A stretch of DNA of 64,000 nt, from contig CACXUM010000032.1 of assembly GCA_902770835.1 (NCBI GenBank), forward strand, positions 16,277-80,276. The letters are read 5' to 3'. Under the pieces are notes generated by a model. That model had not been told where the DNA came from, did no database searches, and saw only the letters and a list, made by a program, of their open reading frames with translations. Each line of letters begins with the position of its first letter. Positions within the stretch are counted from its first letter, which is position 1. The DNA comes from an uncultured Bacteroidia bacterium (lineage in GTDB: Bacteria; Bacteroidota; Bacteroidia; Bacteroidales; F082). A program made the translations under genes and the position numbers. Below are positions 8,501-16,439 of the stretch, one piece after another.

Positions 8501-9380
8501 CACTTTGAGTTTCATTGGCACCACCAAGCCCTACACTGCCGGCTACACAGTTGAAGCCAATAGCTGGAACCTCGTGGGCAACCCTTACACGTTCAATGCT
8601 TACGTCAACCAACCCCATTATGTGCTGAACTCAGCTGGCACTGCTGTTGTGCCAGCCGCAAGCAATAGTGCCGCCATCGCTCCTTGCACTGGTGTCCTCG
8701 TTAGTGGTAACGCCACCTTCTACAACGCACCTCAGACACAATCCAACAACCAAGGCAACATCGAAATCGCCTTGGCACAAACCGTCGCTACCCGTGGCGG
8801 CAGCAACATGGAGACCTTAGACAACGCCATCGTAAGCTTCAACGAAGGTAACGAGCTGAGCAAGTTCTACTTCGGCACACAGGCCGCCAACATCTACATC
8901 CCGCAAGGCACTGAAGAATACGCCATCGCCTATAGCAATGCCCAAGGCGAAATGCCTGTCAACTTCAAGGCCAACCAAGACGGTGAGTACACCCTCAGCA
9001 TCAACGCCAACGATGCAGAAATGAGCTACCTGCACCTGATTGACAACATGACAGGTGCCGACATCGACCTGCTCCAAACGCCGAGCTACACCTTCACGGC
9101 CAAGACTTCTGACTATGAATCAAGGTTCCGCTTGATGTTTGCTTCCAACGGCAACACAGACGACAACAACGACAGCTTCGCCTTCTTCAGCAATGGCAAC
9201 TGGATCATCGCCAACGAAGGCCAAGCTACCTTGCAGGTCATTGACATCAACGGACGCATCCTCAGCAGCGAGAGCATCAGCGGCAGTGGCAGCAAGGCCA
9301 TCGATGCAACGGCTGGCGTTTACATGATTCGCCTCATCAACGGCAACGACGTGAAGACGCAGAAGATTGTCATAGAATAA
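5559..9380 (+). CDS. Large secreted T9SS cargo protein with GLUG, MBG-like and Fn3 regions
   Basis: The 1273-residue product has a signal peptide (residues 1-26, ending SAMNAQ) and a C-terminal type A T9SS sorting domain (about 1208-1273, with VIDINGRILSSESI and GVYMIRLINGNDVKTQKIVIE-like end). It should therefore be exported through the outer membrane and anchored at the surface. Residues about 100-270 contain GLUG-type repeats (GLFGYL, IGGIAG, VGGIVGYM), 377-445 an MBG/YDG-like domain (TYNGQAHLQEP), and 551-643 a fibronectin type III domain. The rest is beta-rich. No catalytic motif was found, so adhesion or matrix binding is an inference. A strong hairpin terminator follows at 9401. Confidence 0.88.
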   Translation: MNKLRKALLILFATMTAVFAPSAMNAQTEGNWIDHRDTEWPSDYSQTSFAINTPGQLAQLAYLVNNDGKSFEEKTITLNANIDLADHYWTAIGLDDDSHKFWGTFNGNGYSISNLTINKANGEEYQGLFGYLRSATVTNVNLVNCNITAFRYIGGIAGDATFSTISNCSVGGAITSVGSSPYVSQGNIGGIVGAASGGPTYITGNTNTASITTANGSSNVGGIVGYMYANSFENNFSNGSVTGTSVGSLVGSGSADRISNNCYPAGLGLPGAVTGSDIEGASVGFTISAGDGVTLSLPTPVKTYNNVDYYMSGTVVNTTAFTVPDNNHFTGYTVNSGSISDAGLMNGSHILTGATENVTITATYATGEPTDFSELITITVEDATYNGQAHLQEPVVTMGQTTLTKNVDYAVSYGGECINAGEYTLTVTGICMYTGSKTATFHVLPYNINNDNVQITNVVNMGYDWDPSTYEPIFYVYYTGSDITFNAADVEVAIRGDYDYTYLNSNTDYTISTDPSPVNAIGDYTLNVNGTGNYTGTKSLSFNVVYSAPCDITVTNTPTTATLTWSDENTPIRWEVEYRISDLSIPYNPDNPNLYYPFEIVGIVSSDTRSITLTGLIPESEYKVRVRGIYNDSESQWSYEMPVFETSTKITIGESESGTAYLPTTTDAQYAVSQQIYTAAEIGQAGTIATIEFLSDVWGDPITRNVDVYMVHTNKTAFESNSDWISVSENDKVFSGSVEFYSWTTIILSIPFSYNTSNGNLAIIVHDKTGEAANSTPFGCFDTESNQALFVSGSTDYDLTSMSGVTGTPASIKNQIRLLMPDKIISTDGEWNDANKWTPNGVPTEMDTVFVNANVTIPNGCIAQAFVVSLRNGSLTIKDGGQLICSNAVTATVEKNIAKATHWGAQPEDEADHYTPDGWYFFASPFTNYHVPGNVINMYSGDYDLYRLNPSTMMWENFKNHEADFQLVNGQGYLYANSIGVTLSFIGTTKPYTAGYTVEANSWNLVGNPYTFNAYVNQPHYVLNSAGTAVVPAASNSAAIAPCTGVLVSGNATFYNAPQTQSNNQGNIEIALAQTVATRGGSNMETLDNAIVSFNEGNELSKFYFGTQAANIYIPQGTEEYAIAYSNAQGEMPVNFKANQDGEYTLSINANDAEMSYLHLIDNMTGADIDLLQTPSYTFTAKTSDYESRFRLMFASNGNTDDNNDSFAFFSNGNWIIANEGQATLQVIDINGRILSSESISGSGSKAIDATAGVYMIRLINGNDVKTQKIVIE

Positions 9381-9400
9381 ATCGGGTATCAATTCTGACA

Positions 9401-9442
9401 AAATAAATCTGGGCGAGGCTTGCCTCGTTCAGATTTATTTTT
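9401..9442 (+). terminator. Terminator of the large secreted protein gene
   Basis: AAATAAATCTG and CAGATTTATTT form a long stem, extended by GCGAGGC/GCCTCG, followed by TTTTT. The hairpin lies 20 bases after the stop codon. Its loop and right arm coincide with the -33 region of the metK promoter. Confidence 0.75.
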
Positions 9443-9451
9443 GTACTTTTG
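9420..9451 (+). promoter_or_regulatory. metK promoter
   Basis: TACTTTTG at 9444-9451 with TTG at 9420-9422, 21 bases apart, fits the Bacteroidota pattern. The leader to the metK ATG is about 130 bases. I could not recognise a SAM riboswitch in it. Confidence 0.6.
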
Positions 9452-9584
9452 CCGCCGCAAACGTGGAAAGATTTGATTTGATTGCAACCACAAGAAAAAA
9501 TGCTAAAACAATGCTTTTTCCTTCCCTTTCAACTTCAGACTTCCCACACAAATTTATTATTAACCAACTAATAAACAATTTGTT

Positions 9585-10856
9585 ATGGGTTACTATTTCA
9601 CTTCAGAATCCGTTTCCGAGGGTCATCCCGACAAGGTATGCGACCAGATTTCGGATGCCGTCTTGGACGAGATTCTTCGTTACGACCCCACCTCGAAGGT
9701 GGCTTGCGAAACTTTAGTCACTACTGGCCTCGTCGTCGTTGCAGGCGAAATCCGCACCAACGCATACGTTGAGATTCAGGACATTGCGCGGCGCGTCATC
9801 GACCGCATCGGCTACAACAAGTCGGAATACCAATTCGATGCGCAGTCGTGTGGCGTTTTGTCGGCTTTGCATGGCCAGTCTAACGACATTTTCCAAGGCG
9901 TAGGTCGCGAAAACCCTGAAAGCCAAGGTGCTGGCGACCAAGGCATGATGTTCGGCTTCGCCTGCAAGGAAACCGAAAACTACATGCCTTTGACCATCGG
10001 CCTCTCGCATCTGCTGCTAAAAGAATTGGCCGCCATCCGCCGCCAAGGTCGGCAGATGAGATACCTCCGCCCTGATGCCAAGTCGCAGGTGACGGTGGAA
10101 TACGGCGAAGGCTGGAAACCGCTTCGCGTCGACACCATCGTCATCAGCACACAGCACGATGAGTTTGCTGACGATGAAACCATGCAGAAGAAAATCGAAG
10201 ACGATGTGCGCAACATCCTCATTCCTCGCGCGAAGAAGCAACTTCCCGCCCATCTGAGGAAACTCTTCGGCGACGACATGAAACTCTACGTGAACCCGAC
10301 GGGCAAGTTCGTCATCGGCGGCCCTCACGGCGACACGGGTTTGACTGGCCGCAAAATCATCGTCGACACCTACGGCGGTCGCGGTGCCCACGGCGGCGGT
10401 GCCTTCTCGGGCAAGGACAGCTCGAAGGTAGACCGCTCGGCGGCTTACGCCGCGCGCCACATCGCCAAGAACCTTGTGGCCGCAGGCATTTGCGACCAAG
10501 CCTTGGTGCAAATTGCCTACGCCATCGGCAAGGCAGAGCCTGTGGGCTTCTATGTGAACACCGACGGCACTTCGCATGTAAAGATGAGCGACACCGAAAT
10601 CGCCATGAAAGTCAAGGAATTAGTCGATTTACGACCCTACTTTATCGTAAAACGTTTCGGCCTCACCAACCCGATTTTCGAGGAAACCGCCTCTTACGGG
10701 CATTTCGGTCGCAAGGCCGAAACCCGCAAGGTGGAAGTCTATTACGAGGACGGCGACACCTTCCGCGAAGGCGAACATATCTTCAAGAATGTGGAGTTTT
10801 TTGCTTGGGAAAAACTCGATTTGGTGGACGATCTGAAAGCGGCTTTCGGCTGCTGA
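9585..10856 (+). CDS. metK: S-adenosylmethionine synthetase
   Basis: The enzyme makes S-adenosylmethionine from methionine and ATP in the cytosol. The 423-residue product has the N-terminal [13 protein letters not shown] motif (ATP and metal site), [12 protein letters not shown], and [21 protein letters not shown] with the flexible loop region between them. This matches the Bacteroidales MetK length of about 430 residues. The ATG at 9585 gives the canonical N-terminus. It is transcribed alone from the promoter at 9420-9451 and ends at a strong two-way terminator. Confidence 0.97.
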   Translation: MGYYFTSESVSEGHPDKVCDQISDAVLDEILRYDPTSKVACETLVTTGLVVVAGEIRTNAYVEIQDIARRVIDRIGYNKSEYQFDAQSCGVLSALHGQSNDIFQGVGRENPESQGAGDQGMMFGFACKETENYMPLTIGLSHLLLKELAAIRRQGRQMRYLRPDAKSQVTVEYGEGWKPLRVDTIVISTQHDEFADDETMQKKIEDDVRNILIPRAKKQLPAHLRKLFGDDMKLYVNPTGKFVIGGPHGDTGLTGRKIIVDTYGGRGAHGGGAFSGKDSSKVDRSAAYAARHIAKNLVAAGICDQALVQIAYAIGKAEPVGFYVNTDGTSHVKMSDTEIAMKVKELVDLRPYFIVKRFGLTNPIFEETASYGHFGRKAETRKVEVYYEDGDTFREGEHIFKNVEFFAWEKLDLVDDLKAAFGC

Positions 10857-10873
10857 ATCAGCCTATTGCAAAC

Positions 10874-10915
10874 AAAAAATGCGCCCAAAAGCCTGAAGCC
10901 CTTGGGCGCATTTTT
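10874..10915. terminator. Bidirectional terminator between metK and the lipoprotein operon
   Basis: AAAAATGCGCCCAA pairs with TTGGGCGCATTTTT across a loop of about 12 bases. A-tracts on one side and T-tracts on the other make it usable in both directions. It sits between convergent genes. Confidence 0.85.
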
Positions 10916-10927
10916 CATCAATTGTCA

Positions 10928-11464
10928 TCAATCAAAAGTTTCATCTTCTTCCATCTGGTCAATCATCATCAGCGTCATGATTTCATCGGGCGTAAGTCCC
11001 AAATAGTCAATGGATTTCTGCGCATCGTCGACCCATTCGCTTTCAGGATATTCGTCAATGAGCCTCTGGAAGGCCACATGAGCGCGGGCAGTGTCGTTCA
11101 GATGGTCGTTATAAATGAAATTTCCCATCAGAAGCAGGCTCATCGGTGCCCAATCCGAATCAGAATAATGCTCCGTCAACTGCTTGCAAAGCTCCTCGCT
11201 TTTGTCGACATTCTTCAGCATCACATTGATTTCCAAGGCGTGATAGAGCCATTTCGCTGCCGTTGGGTCGTCGGGACTTTGTTCCACAAACTTGCAGTAT
11301 TTTTCAGCCACTTTGGGGGCTGTTTCCAAGTTCATTGATTTGTCCTCGTTGAACAAGCCTGCCTCTGCCTTTTTCAGGTCTTCTTGGGTCAGTTTCTTCT
11401 CGCCGCAGGCCATCATGCCGAAAGCCAACAGGGCGAACATCATCATTTTCAGTGTGTTTTTCAT
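10928..11464 (-). CDS. TPR-like outer membrane lipoprotein
   Basis: The 178-residue product has a lipoprotein signal (ALLAFGMMAC, lipid-anchored Cys near residue 20). It is followed by helical repeats that resemble tetratricopeptide units (AAKWLYHALEINVML, SEELCKQLTEHYSDSDWAP, HVAFQRLIDEYPESEWVDDA). Such proteins often act as scaffolds at the outer membrane, but no partner is evident. It is the last gene of a ruvX-def-lipoprotein operon on the minus strand, 11 bases after def, and ends at the shared terminator. Confidence 0.82.
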   Translation of the reverse strand: MKNTLKMMMFALLAFGMMACGEKKLTQEDLKKAEAGLFNEDKSMNLETAPKVAEKYCKFVEQSPDDPTAAKWLYHALEINVMLKNVDKSEELCKQLTEHYSDSDWAPMSLLLMGNFIYNDHLNDTARAHVAFQRLIDEYPESEWVDDAQKSIDYLGLTPDEIMTLMMIDQMEEDETFD

Positions 11465-11475
11465 AATTTCAAAAT

Positions 11476-12045
11476 TTATCTGTGTTTCTTTTTGTGCGGG
11501 AAAATCATGCGGTAATCCACGTCACACCTGCCATCCATGATGGCCTTCAACTTGCCTTGCAACAGGGTTTTGCGTAGCGGCGCGATGCGATCCACATAGA
11601 CATGGCCCTGCAAATGTTCATACTCGTGCTGGATGATGCGGGCGCGGATGCCTTCAAAGACTTCCTCGTGCTCTTGGAAATTCTCGTCGAGGTATTTGAT
11701 GCGGATTTTGTCGGGACGCATCACCTCTTCATAAATGTTAGGCAGGCTGAGGCAGCCTTCCCTGAAAGGCACCTCGTCGCCGAAAGTTTCAAGGAGTTCG
11801 GCGTTGATGAAAGCCTGTTTGAAGTCTTTGGCGGCTGGATAATCGGGATAGAACGGGTTGCCGTCGACGATGAACAGTCGGATTGACTTGTTGACTTGTG
11901 GCGCGGCAAGGCCGACGCCTTCGGAATGGGCCAAGGTCTCCCACATGTCGGCCAACAGTTTGTCCAACTCGGGATAATCGGGAGTGATGGGCTGGGCGAT
12001 GGCTTTCAGCGTGGGGTGGCCGTATGCTACTATTGGTAATATCAT
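11476..12045 (-). CDS. def: Peptide deformylase
   Basis: The enzyme removes the N-formyl group from new proteins, using a divalent metal (usually Fe2+). The 189-residue product carries the three deformylase motifs in order: GVGLAAPQ, EGCLSLP (metal-binding Cys) and QHEYEHLQG (two metal-binding His and the catalytic Glu). Its ATG overlaps the ruvX stop by four bases (ATGA), so translation is coupled. The product acts on proteins in the cytosol at the ribosome exit. Confidence 0.96.
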   Translation of the reverse strand: MILPIVAYGHPTLKAIAQPITPDYPELDKLLADMWETLAHSEGVGLAAPQVNKSIRLFIVDGNPFYPDYPAAKDFKQAFINAELLETFGDEVPFREGCLSLPNIYEEVMRPDKIRIKYLDENFQEHEEVFEGIRARIIQHEYEHLQGHVYVDRIAPLRKTLLQGKLKAIMDGRCDVDYRMIFPHKKKHR

Positions 12046-12485
12046 AGTTTAGGGTTTAAAGTTGAGAGTTTAGAGTTGAGGGACTCCATATACGATTGCA
12101 GGATGATGGTGGCGGCGATGGTGTCGACGAGTTCCTTGTCTTGGCGGCGCGACTTGCTCAAACCTGCGTCAATCATGGTTTGGTGTGCCATCACGGAGGT
12201 AAAACGCTCGTCGTAACGCACGATTTTCATGTCGGGCAGCAGTTTTTTCAGGCGGTTGACGATAGGCTCGATGTATTTCGAGCAGTCGGAAGGGTTGTTT
12301 TTCATGTCCTTCGGCTCGCCGATGACAATTCGCTCAACCTCTTCTTTCTTCACATAATCCATCACGAAATCGACGAGTTTGTGCGATTCCACCGTGGTCA
12401 GCCCATTCGCAATAATCTGCAACGGGTCTGTAACGGCAATGCCGCTGCGTTTTCTGCCCAAGTCGATAGCCATTATCCTTGCCAT
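12042..12485 (-). CDS. ruvX: Holliday junction resolvase-like protein RuvX/YqgF
   Basis: RuvX/YqgF proteins have an RNase H-like fold and act in pre-16S rRNA 5' maturation or junction resolution. The 147-residue product has AIDLGRKRSGIAVTDP at the start with the first acidic residue, IVIGEP in the middle and RYDERFTS followed by KELVDTIAA. The last dozen residues (SLNSKLSTLNPKL) lie outside the family core and are encoded by a GTTGAGAGTTTAGAGTTGAG-type repeat at 12050-12080. The repeat therefore lies in the coding region and touches the start of def. Confidence 0.93.
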   Translation of the reverse strand: MARIMAIDLGRKRSGIAVTDPLQIIANGLTTVESHKLVDFVMDYVKKEEVERIVIGEPKDMKNNPSDCSKYIEPIVNRLKKLLPDMKIVRYDERFTSVMAHQTMIDAGLSKSRRQDKELVDTIAATIILQSYMESLNSKLSTLNPKL

Positions 12486-12505
12486 TATCCTTTAGAATTG
12501 AGCCG

Positions 12506-12513
12506 CAAAAGTA
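12506..12513 (-). promoter_or_regulatory. -7 box for the ruvX-def-lipoprotein operon
   Basis: TACTTTTG on the minus strand matches TAnnTTTG and lies 21 bases before the ruvX ATG. No TTG at the expected distance. Confidence 0.5.
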
Positions 12514-12607
12514 CACAATTTTTAGGCATCGGCAGCATGTGAAAAACAAAAAACTCTTGCTTTGAATCAAAAGTCACACATATTACAATCAGGTGAAACA
12601 GGTCTTT

Positions 12608-13441
12608 CTAAAGACGGCTTATTTCTTCCATCGTCAGCCCAGTAGTGGCAACAATTACGGCTTCATCCACACCAGCAGCCTTCAACTTGATGGCAATTTC
12701 CAAAGATTTTTTTCTTTCGCCTTCCTTCAAGCCTTCTTCTTTGCCCTCACGGAAATGTTTCACATTACTATTATTAATGTCGTTGTAGTCAAACAAGGAT
12801 TTTTCGTACTGCCTGCGCTCATTGGGTTGCATCTTGTCTATCTCTGCATGACGGAAAAGCGAGGCAAACACCCTTTCTTGTAAAGCAGCAGGGCGTTCCA
12901 TCAATCGAGAGAGGTTGCGCAACACAAACAACCACTTGTCGTAAAGCGTCACCAACTCGTCTTCCTTCTTATTGAACTTGGGCAACTCTATCGTGATGAA
13001 CGACAACTTGTCGTAAAACACTTCCTTGGTCGCCACGTTCATCAGTTTGGCCTCATGATGGACATCCTCGCTGCTCTTGTCGAAGATGAAGTTCAAAATG
13101 CCAATTGTGTAGACGGGATTCAACTTGTAGTCCCAATCGCCGCGCTTGGCTTGCTCGCGAATGGGGAATGTGGAATAATACACCATTCGGTCAGCGAAAT
13201 AATCTTGATCCACATTTTGCATCTCCACGATGATGTGGTCGCCCTTATCTGTTGTGCAATACACATCGTACACTACCTCGTCAAGATGTTCTGAATTTTG
13301 ATAAGTAATGTCCGTGATGTTGTGCCTGCCTTCGAAAAGGGCGTTCAGGAACGAAATCAAGTATTCCTTGTTCAATTCGCTGCCGAATATGTACTTGAAG
13401 CCGAAGTCGGTATATGGGCTGATGTATCGCTGTCCGGTCAT
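12608..13441 (-). CDS. Rpn/PD-(D/E)XK nuclease family transposase-like protein
   Basis: The 277-residue product belongs to the PD-(D/E)XK nuclease 'transposase' family related to RpnA-type recombination-promoting nucleases. The start (SPYTDFGFKYIFGSE) is diagnostic. The nuclease core shows DVYCTTDKGDHIIVEMQ near residues 60-76. The C-terminal third is charged (KEEGLKEGERKKSLEIA) and ends in a short helix-turn pattern, as in this family. RpnA proteins are DNA nucleases linked to RecA-independent recombination and some act as defence factors. Whether this copy does so is unknown. It stands alone behind its own promoter. Confidence 0.88.
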   Translation of the reverse strand: MTGQRYISPYTDFGFKYIFGSELNKEYLISFLNALFEGRHNITDITYQNSEHLDEVVYDVYCTTDKGDHIIVEMQNVDQDYFADRMVYYSTFPIREQAKRGDWDYKLNPVYTIGILNFIFDKSSEDVHHEAKLMNVATKEVFYDKLSFITIELPKFNKKEDELVTLYDKWLFVLRNLSRLMERPAALQERVFASLFRHAEIDKMQPNERRQYEKSLFDYNDINNSNVKHFREGKEEGLKEGERKKSLEIAIKLKAAGVDEAVIVATTGLTMEEISRL

Positions 13442-13461
13442 GGTTTGATGTTTTTACCCTG

Positions 13462-13492
13462 CAAAACTACATATTTTCCAGAAACCAAGCAA
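13462..13492 (-). promoter_or_regulatory. Promoter of the Rpn-type nuclease gene
   Basis: TAGTTTTG (13469-13462, minus) with TTG 20 bases upstream (13492-13490) fits the Bacteroidota consensus spacing. It lies about 20 bases before the ATG. Confidence 0.6.
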
Positions 13493-13506
13493 AAAACCAA
13501 CAAAAA

Positions 13507-13527
13507 AAGAGGCTCAATGAACCTCTT
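13507..13527 (-). terminator. Terminator of tRNA-His
   Basis: On the minus strand AAGAGG, a 9-base loop and CCTCTT are followed by a T-run, 11 bases after the tRNA 3' end. Confidence 0.7.
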
Positions 13528-13537
13528 CTTGCTTCAG

Positions 13538-13612
13538 GGTGGGAGATGGGATTCGAACCCACGACCCTCGGAACCACAATCCGGTACTCTAACCAGCTGA
13601 GCTACACCCACC
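13538..13612 (-). tRNA. tRNA-His (GTG anticodon)
   Basis: The minus-strand sequence folds as a cloverleaf: acceptor arm GTGGGTG/CTCCCAC, D arm GCTC...GAGT, anticodon loop TTGTGGT with anticodon GTG, and T arm GTGGG-TTCGAAT-CCCAT. An extra encoded G at -1 (13612) faces C73 (13538), the hallmark of histidine tRNA. There is one mismatch in the acceptor stem and one at the outer pair of the anticodon stem. CCA is not encoded. A TATTTTTG box lies at 13648-13641 on the same strand. Confidence 0.95.
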
Positions 13613-13640
13613 ATCTGTTCCGTTTCTCGGAAATCGGCTG

Positions 13641-13648
13641 CAAAAATA
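13641..13648 (-). promoter_or_regulatory. -7 box of tRNA-His
   Basis: TATTTTTG on the minus strand, 29 bases upstream of the tRNA 5' end. No clear TTG upstream. Confidence 0.5.
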
Positions 13649-13731
13649 GGACTTTTTTCTTAAACAGCCATGCTTTTTCGGCAAAAATTTCAATTTTTTC
13701 TTTTTCGGCTCCATATCAGGGACGAAATCCG

Positions 13732-13739
13732 TATTTTTG
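13732..13739 (+). promoter_or_regulatory. -7 box for the OppC-like permease gene
   Basis: TATTTTTG matches TAnnTTTG, 24 bases before the ATG at 13763. Confidence 0.5.
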
Positions 13740-13762
13740 ACGGCGCAAACAGCAGGCAAAAG

Positions 13763-14932
13763 ATGGACGAAAAAACGAAACAGAACCAATCACCTAAAGC
13801 ATTGGCTTGGAAGCGTTTCCGAAGCAATCGGCTCGGAATGGTTTCGTGCGGTTTCGTGCTCATTTGGGCGATTTTGGCCTTGTTCGCCTACACCATCATC
13901 CCCGACAAGACGCCCAACGCCAACCGGCAAATTCTTGAAATCAGCACAAAAAAACCGGGCTTCGAGGTGGATATGCTGATGATTCCGAAGGAAACACCGC
14001 CCGCAAAAACGCCTTTTTTCCAGTTTCTCTTCAATGGTCGACCCGACCACTGCATTTATTTGCCTTTCGACAGCATCCAAGTGGATGCAAGCCAAACCAC
14101 GGTTTATCTCTATCAATCGGAAGCAAGTCTGAATGTTAGAACGGAAATCATTGATAACGAAGAACTTGTTGGGTTCGGCCCTTCGATAGGCTCAGGAGCC
14201 TCGGTTTTTACTTCTGCGGAGGAAGCCGACACCTATATAAGAACGCATTGCGTGAAGCACCGCAAGTTCCTCCTCGGCACCGACCAGTTTGGGCGCGATT
14301 TCCTTAGTCGTTTGGTGTTGGGCAGCCGCATCAGCCTGACGGTGGGCTTCATCGCCGTGCTGCTCAGTCTGATGATTGGCATTTTGGTGGGAAGTTTGGG
14401 CGGTTTTTTCCGTGGCAAAGTCGATGATGCCGTCGTTTGGTTCATCAATGTGGTTTGGTCCATCCCTACCCTATTGTTGGTCATCGCCATCACTTTCGCC
14501 TTGGGCAAGGGCATCGCGCAAGTGTTCATCGCGGTCGGCCTGACGATGTGGGTGGAGGTGGCTCGTATCGTGCGCGGACAAATCCTCTCCATCCGCGAAA
14601 CGACCTTTGTTGAGGCAGGCAGAGCGTTAGGTTTCAGGGATTTGCGCATCATCTTCAAGCATATTTTGCCCAACATCCTCAACCCCATCATCGTGGTTTC
14701 GGCGGCCAATTTCGCCTCGGCCATTTTGCTCGAAGCGGGCTTGAGTTTCCTCGGTATCGGGGTGCAGCCGCCCATGCCTTCATGGGGCAGCATGATCAAG
14801 GAAAACTATGCCTTCATCATCCTCGACGCGGCTTATTTGGCCATCTTGCCGGGCATCGCCATCATGCTCCTCGTGCTGGCTTTCATGCTGATTGGAAATG
14901 CACTTCGCGAGGCTTTAGACGTGAAGAATTAA
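13763..14932 (+). CDS. ABC transporter permease, OppC/DppC family
   Basis: The 389-residue inner membrane protein is one half of a peptide or nickel-type ABC importer channel. After an N-terminal cytoplasmic segment and one membrane helix (about 28-50) comes a periplasmic region of roughly 120 residues, then the BPD_transp_1 domain: HRKFLLGTDQFGRDFLSRL, five helices, the EAA loop (EAGRALGFRDLRIIFKHILPN) and the LEAGLSFLGIGVQPP motif typical of OppC. The ATG at 13763 follows the promoter box at 13732. An earlier start would lie upstream of it. No OppB, binding protein or ATPase gene is adjacent, so the transporter is split in this genome. Residues around GPSIGSG are encoded by a dispersed-repeat-like stretch (14177-14198). 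Confidence 0.9.
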   Translation: MDEKTKQNQSPKALAWKRFRSNRLGMVSCGFVLIWAILALFAYTIIPDKTPNANRQILEISTKKPGFEVDMLMIPKETPPAKTPFFQFLFNGRPDHCIYLPFDSIQVDASQTTVYLYQSEASLNVRTEIIDNEELVGFGPSIGSGASVFTSAEEADTYIRTHCVKHRKFLLGTDQFGRDFLSRLVLGSRISLTVGFIAVLLSLMIGILVGSLGGFFRGKVDDAVVWFINVVWSIPTLLLVIAITFALGKGIAQVFIAVGLTMWVEVARIVRGQILSIRETTFVEAGRALGFRDLRIIFKHILPNILNPIIVVSAANFASAILLEAGLSFLGIGVQPPMPSWGSMIKENYAFIILDAAYLAILPGIAIMLLVLAFMLIGNALREALDVKN

Positions 14933-14955
14933 TGTCAACATTCAAAAAAAAGTTG

Positions 14956-14963
14956 TATCTTTG
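14956..14963 (+). promoter_or_regulatory. -7 box of tRNA-Leu and probably tig-clpP-clpX
   Basis: TATCTTTG lies 13 bases before the tRNA. As tig starts only 29 bases after the tRNA with no visible terminator, this promoter may serve the whole tRNA-tig-clpP-clpX unit. Confidence 0.5.
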
Positions 14964-14976
14964 CGCCCTCAAAATC

Positions 14977-15058
14977 GCGGGTGTGGCGGAATTGGTAGAC
15001 GCGCCAGACTTAGGATCTGGTTTCGAGAGAAGTAAGGGTTCGAGTCCCTTCATCCGCA
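14977..15058 (+). tRNA. tRNA-Leu (TAG anticodon)
   Basis: Acceptor GCGGGTG pairs with CATCCGC; the anticodon arm CCAGA-CTTAGGA-TCTGG gives anticodon TAG (reads CUN). A variable arm follows, then AGGG-TTCGAGT-CCCT. It is the class II type expected for leucine, about 82 nt. Position 73 is A and CCA is not encoded. Confidence 0.95.
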
Positions 15059-15086
15059 CAAAGTATATATAATCAACAAGTTAGAA

Positions 15087-16439
15087 ATGAATATCACACA
15101 AAGTACAAAAGGAGAAAACCTCATCTCCATCAAAATCAGCGTAGAAAAAGCAGACTATCAAGAGACCGTCGAAAAGACCTTGAAACAAATGAAACAGCGT
15201 GCCAACGTGCCCGGTTTCCGTCCCGGCATGGTGCCGATGGGCATGATCAAGAAGATGTATGGCGCCGGCGCGAAAATGGAAGCCCTGAACACGGTTGTTT
15301 CCGACAGCCTCAACAAGCATATCGCCGACAACAAACTCGACCTGCTCGGCTATCCGCTCAGCGACACCGAACAGCAACAGCCCGCCGACCTCGAAAACCA
15401 AGACGACATCGACTTCTACTTTGAGGCCGCCATCCGTCCCGAAATCAACATCGACTACACGAACACGATGGTCGACTTCTACCATATCATCCCCACCGAC
15501 GAGGAAGTTGACAAGGTGATTGATGACCTCGTGGAACGCAACCCCGATACCTCGCATCCTGACAACGTTGGCGAGAACGACCGCCTCGAAATGAAGGTGC
15601 GCGAAGCCAAGGACGGCAAGGAAGTGGAAGGCGGTTTCCAAAAGGACGGACTTTATGTCCACATGGACCAAATCAAGGACGAAGAAAGCCGCAAACAATT
15701 GATTGGCAAGGAAGTAGGTTCAGAGTTCATCTTCAACTTCGCCAAGGCTCTCGGCTCTGAAGAGGCCGCCGCCAAGGTGTTGGGCGAAGGCGCACCCGCC
15801 GCTTCCGACTTCAACATCATCATCGACGACTCGCTCCATAACGAGAAGCCCGAACTGAACGAGGACTTCTTCAAGAAAATCTTCCCCAAAGAGGAAATCA
15901 AGGACCTCGATGCTTTCAAGAAGGCCGTCAAAGCCGAAATGGAGAAGCAGCACGAGGCCGAAACCGACCCGATTCTCTTCAACAAAATGATTGACGAATT
16001 GGTGGCCGCCGTGCATTTCGACCTGCCCGACGCTTTCATGAAACGCTGGATTGTGGAAAACAGCCGTGGCGAAGTGAAGGCTGAGGACGTGGAAAAGAAC
16101 TACGAAAAAGACTATGCCAAGGGTCTGCGTTGGCAACTCATCGAAGACGCCATCGTGAAGGCCAATCCCGAACTCATCATCACCGACGAGGAACTGAAGC
16201 AGTTTGTGCTGAAGCAAATCTTCCCCGGCATCGACTATGCCACTTTGGAAGACGACATGAAAGCCAACTTGGACAAGATTGCCGCCAATTACCTCAAGAA
16301 CGAACAGCAGGTCAGCCAACTGAAGAACCAATTGGCCGACGTGAAGATGACGCAGTTCCTGAAGGGCAAGATGAATATCAATTTTGCTGAAACCACCTCC
16401 GCCGACTTTATGAAGAAACTTGAGGAGGAACGCAAATGA
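15087..16439 (+). CDS. tig: Trigger factor (ribosome-associated chaperone)
   Basis: Trigger factor binds nascent chains at the ribosome exit. The 450-residue product has the N-terminal ribosome-binding domain with the signature-like [15 protein letters not shown] (residues about 39-53). A middle region where the PPIase domain sits is poorly conserved, as usual for Bacteroidota, and a long helical C-terminal domain follows. Its last codons overlap clpP by four bases (ATGA), linking chaperone and protease expression. It starts 28 bases after tRNA-Leu. Confidence 0.93.
   Translation: MNITQSTKGENLISIKISVEKADYQETVEKTLKQMKQRANVPGFRPGMVPMGMIKKMYGAGAKMEALNTVVSDSLNKHIADNKLDLLGYPLSDTEQQQPADLENQDDIDFYFEAAIRPEINIDYTNTMVDFYHIIPTDEEVDKVIDDLVERNPDTSHPDNVGENDRLEMKVREAKDGKEVEGGFQKDGLYVHMDQIKDEESRKQLIGKEVGSEFIFNFAKALGSEEAAAKVLGEGAPAASDFNIIIDDSLHNEKPELNEDFFKKIFPKEEIKDLDAFKKAVKAEMEKQHEAETDPILFNKMIDELVAAVHFDLPDAFMKRWIVENSRGEVKAEDVEKNYEKDYAKGLRWQLIEDAIVKANPELIITDEELKQFVLKQIFPGIDYATLEDDMKANLDKIAANYLKNEQQVSQLKNQLADVKMTQFLKGKMNINFAETTSADFMKKLEEERK

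Noticed and set aside
9452-9584. SAM riboswitch in the metK leader
   Set aside because: The leader is A-rich and shows none of the SAM-I, SAM-II or SAM-V core patterns that I can recognise.
13298-13600. Protein-coding frame across tRNA-His
   Set aside because: The peptide ending GGRWDSNPRPSEPQ is the known false translation of a tRNA gene; the cloverleaf explains the sequence.
13536-15058. Integrated element at tRNA-His or tRNA-Leu
   Set aside because: No integrase, no repeated tRNA 3' end and no foreign gene block lie next to either tRNA.
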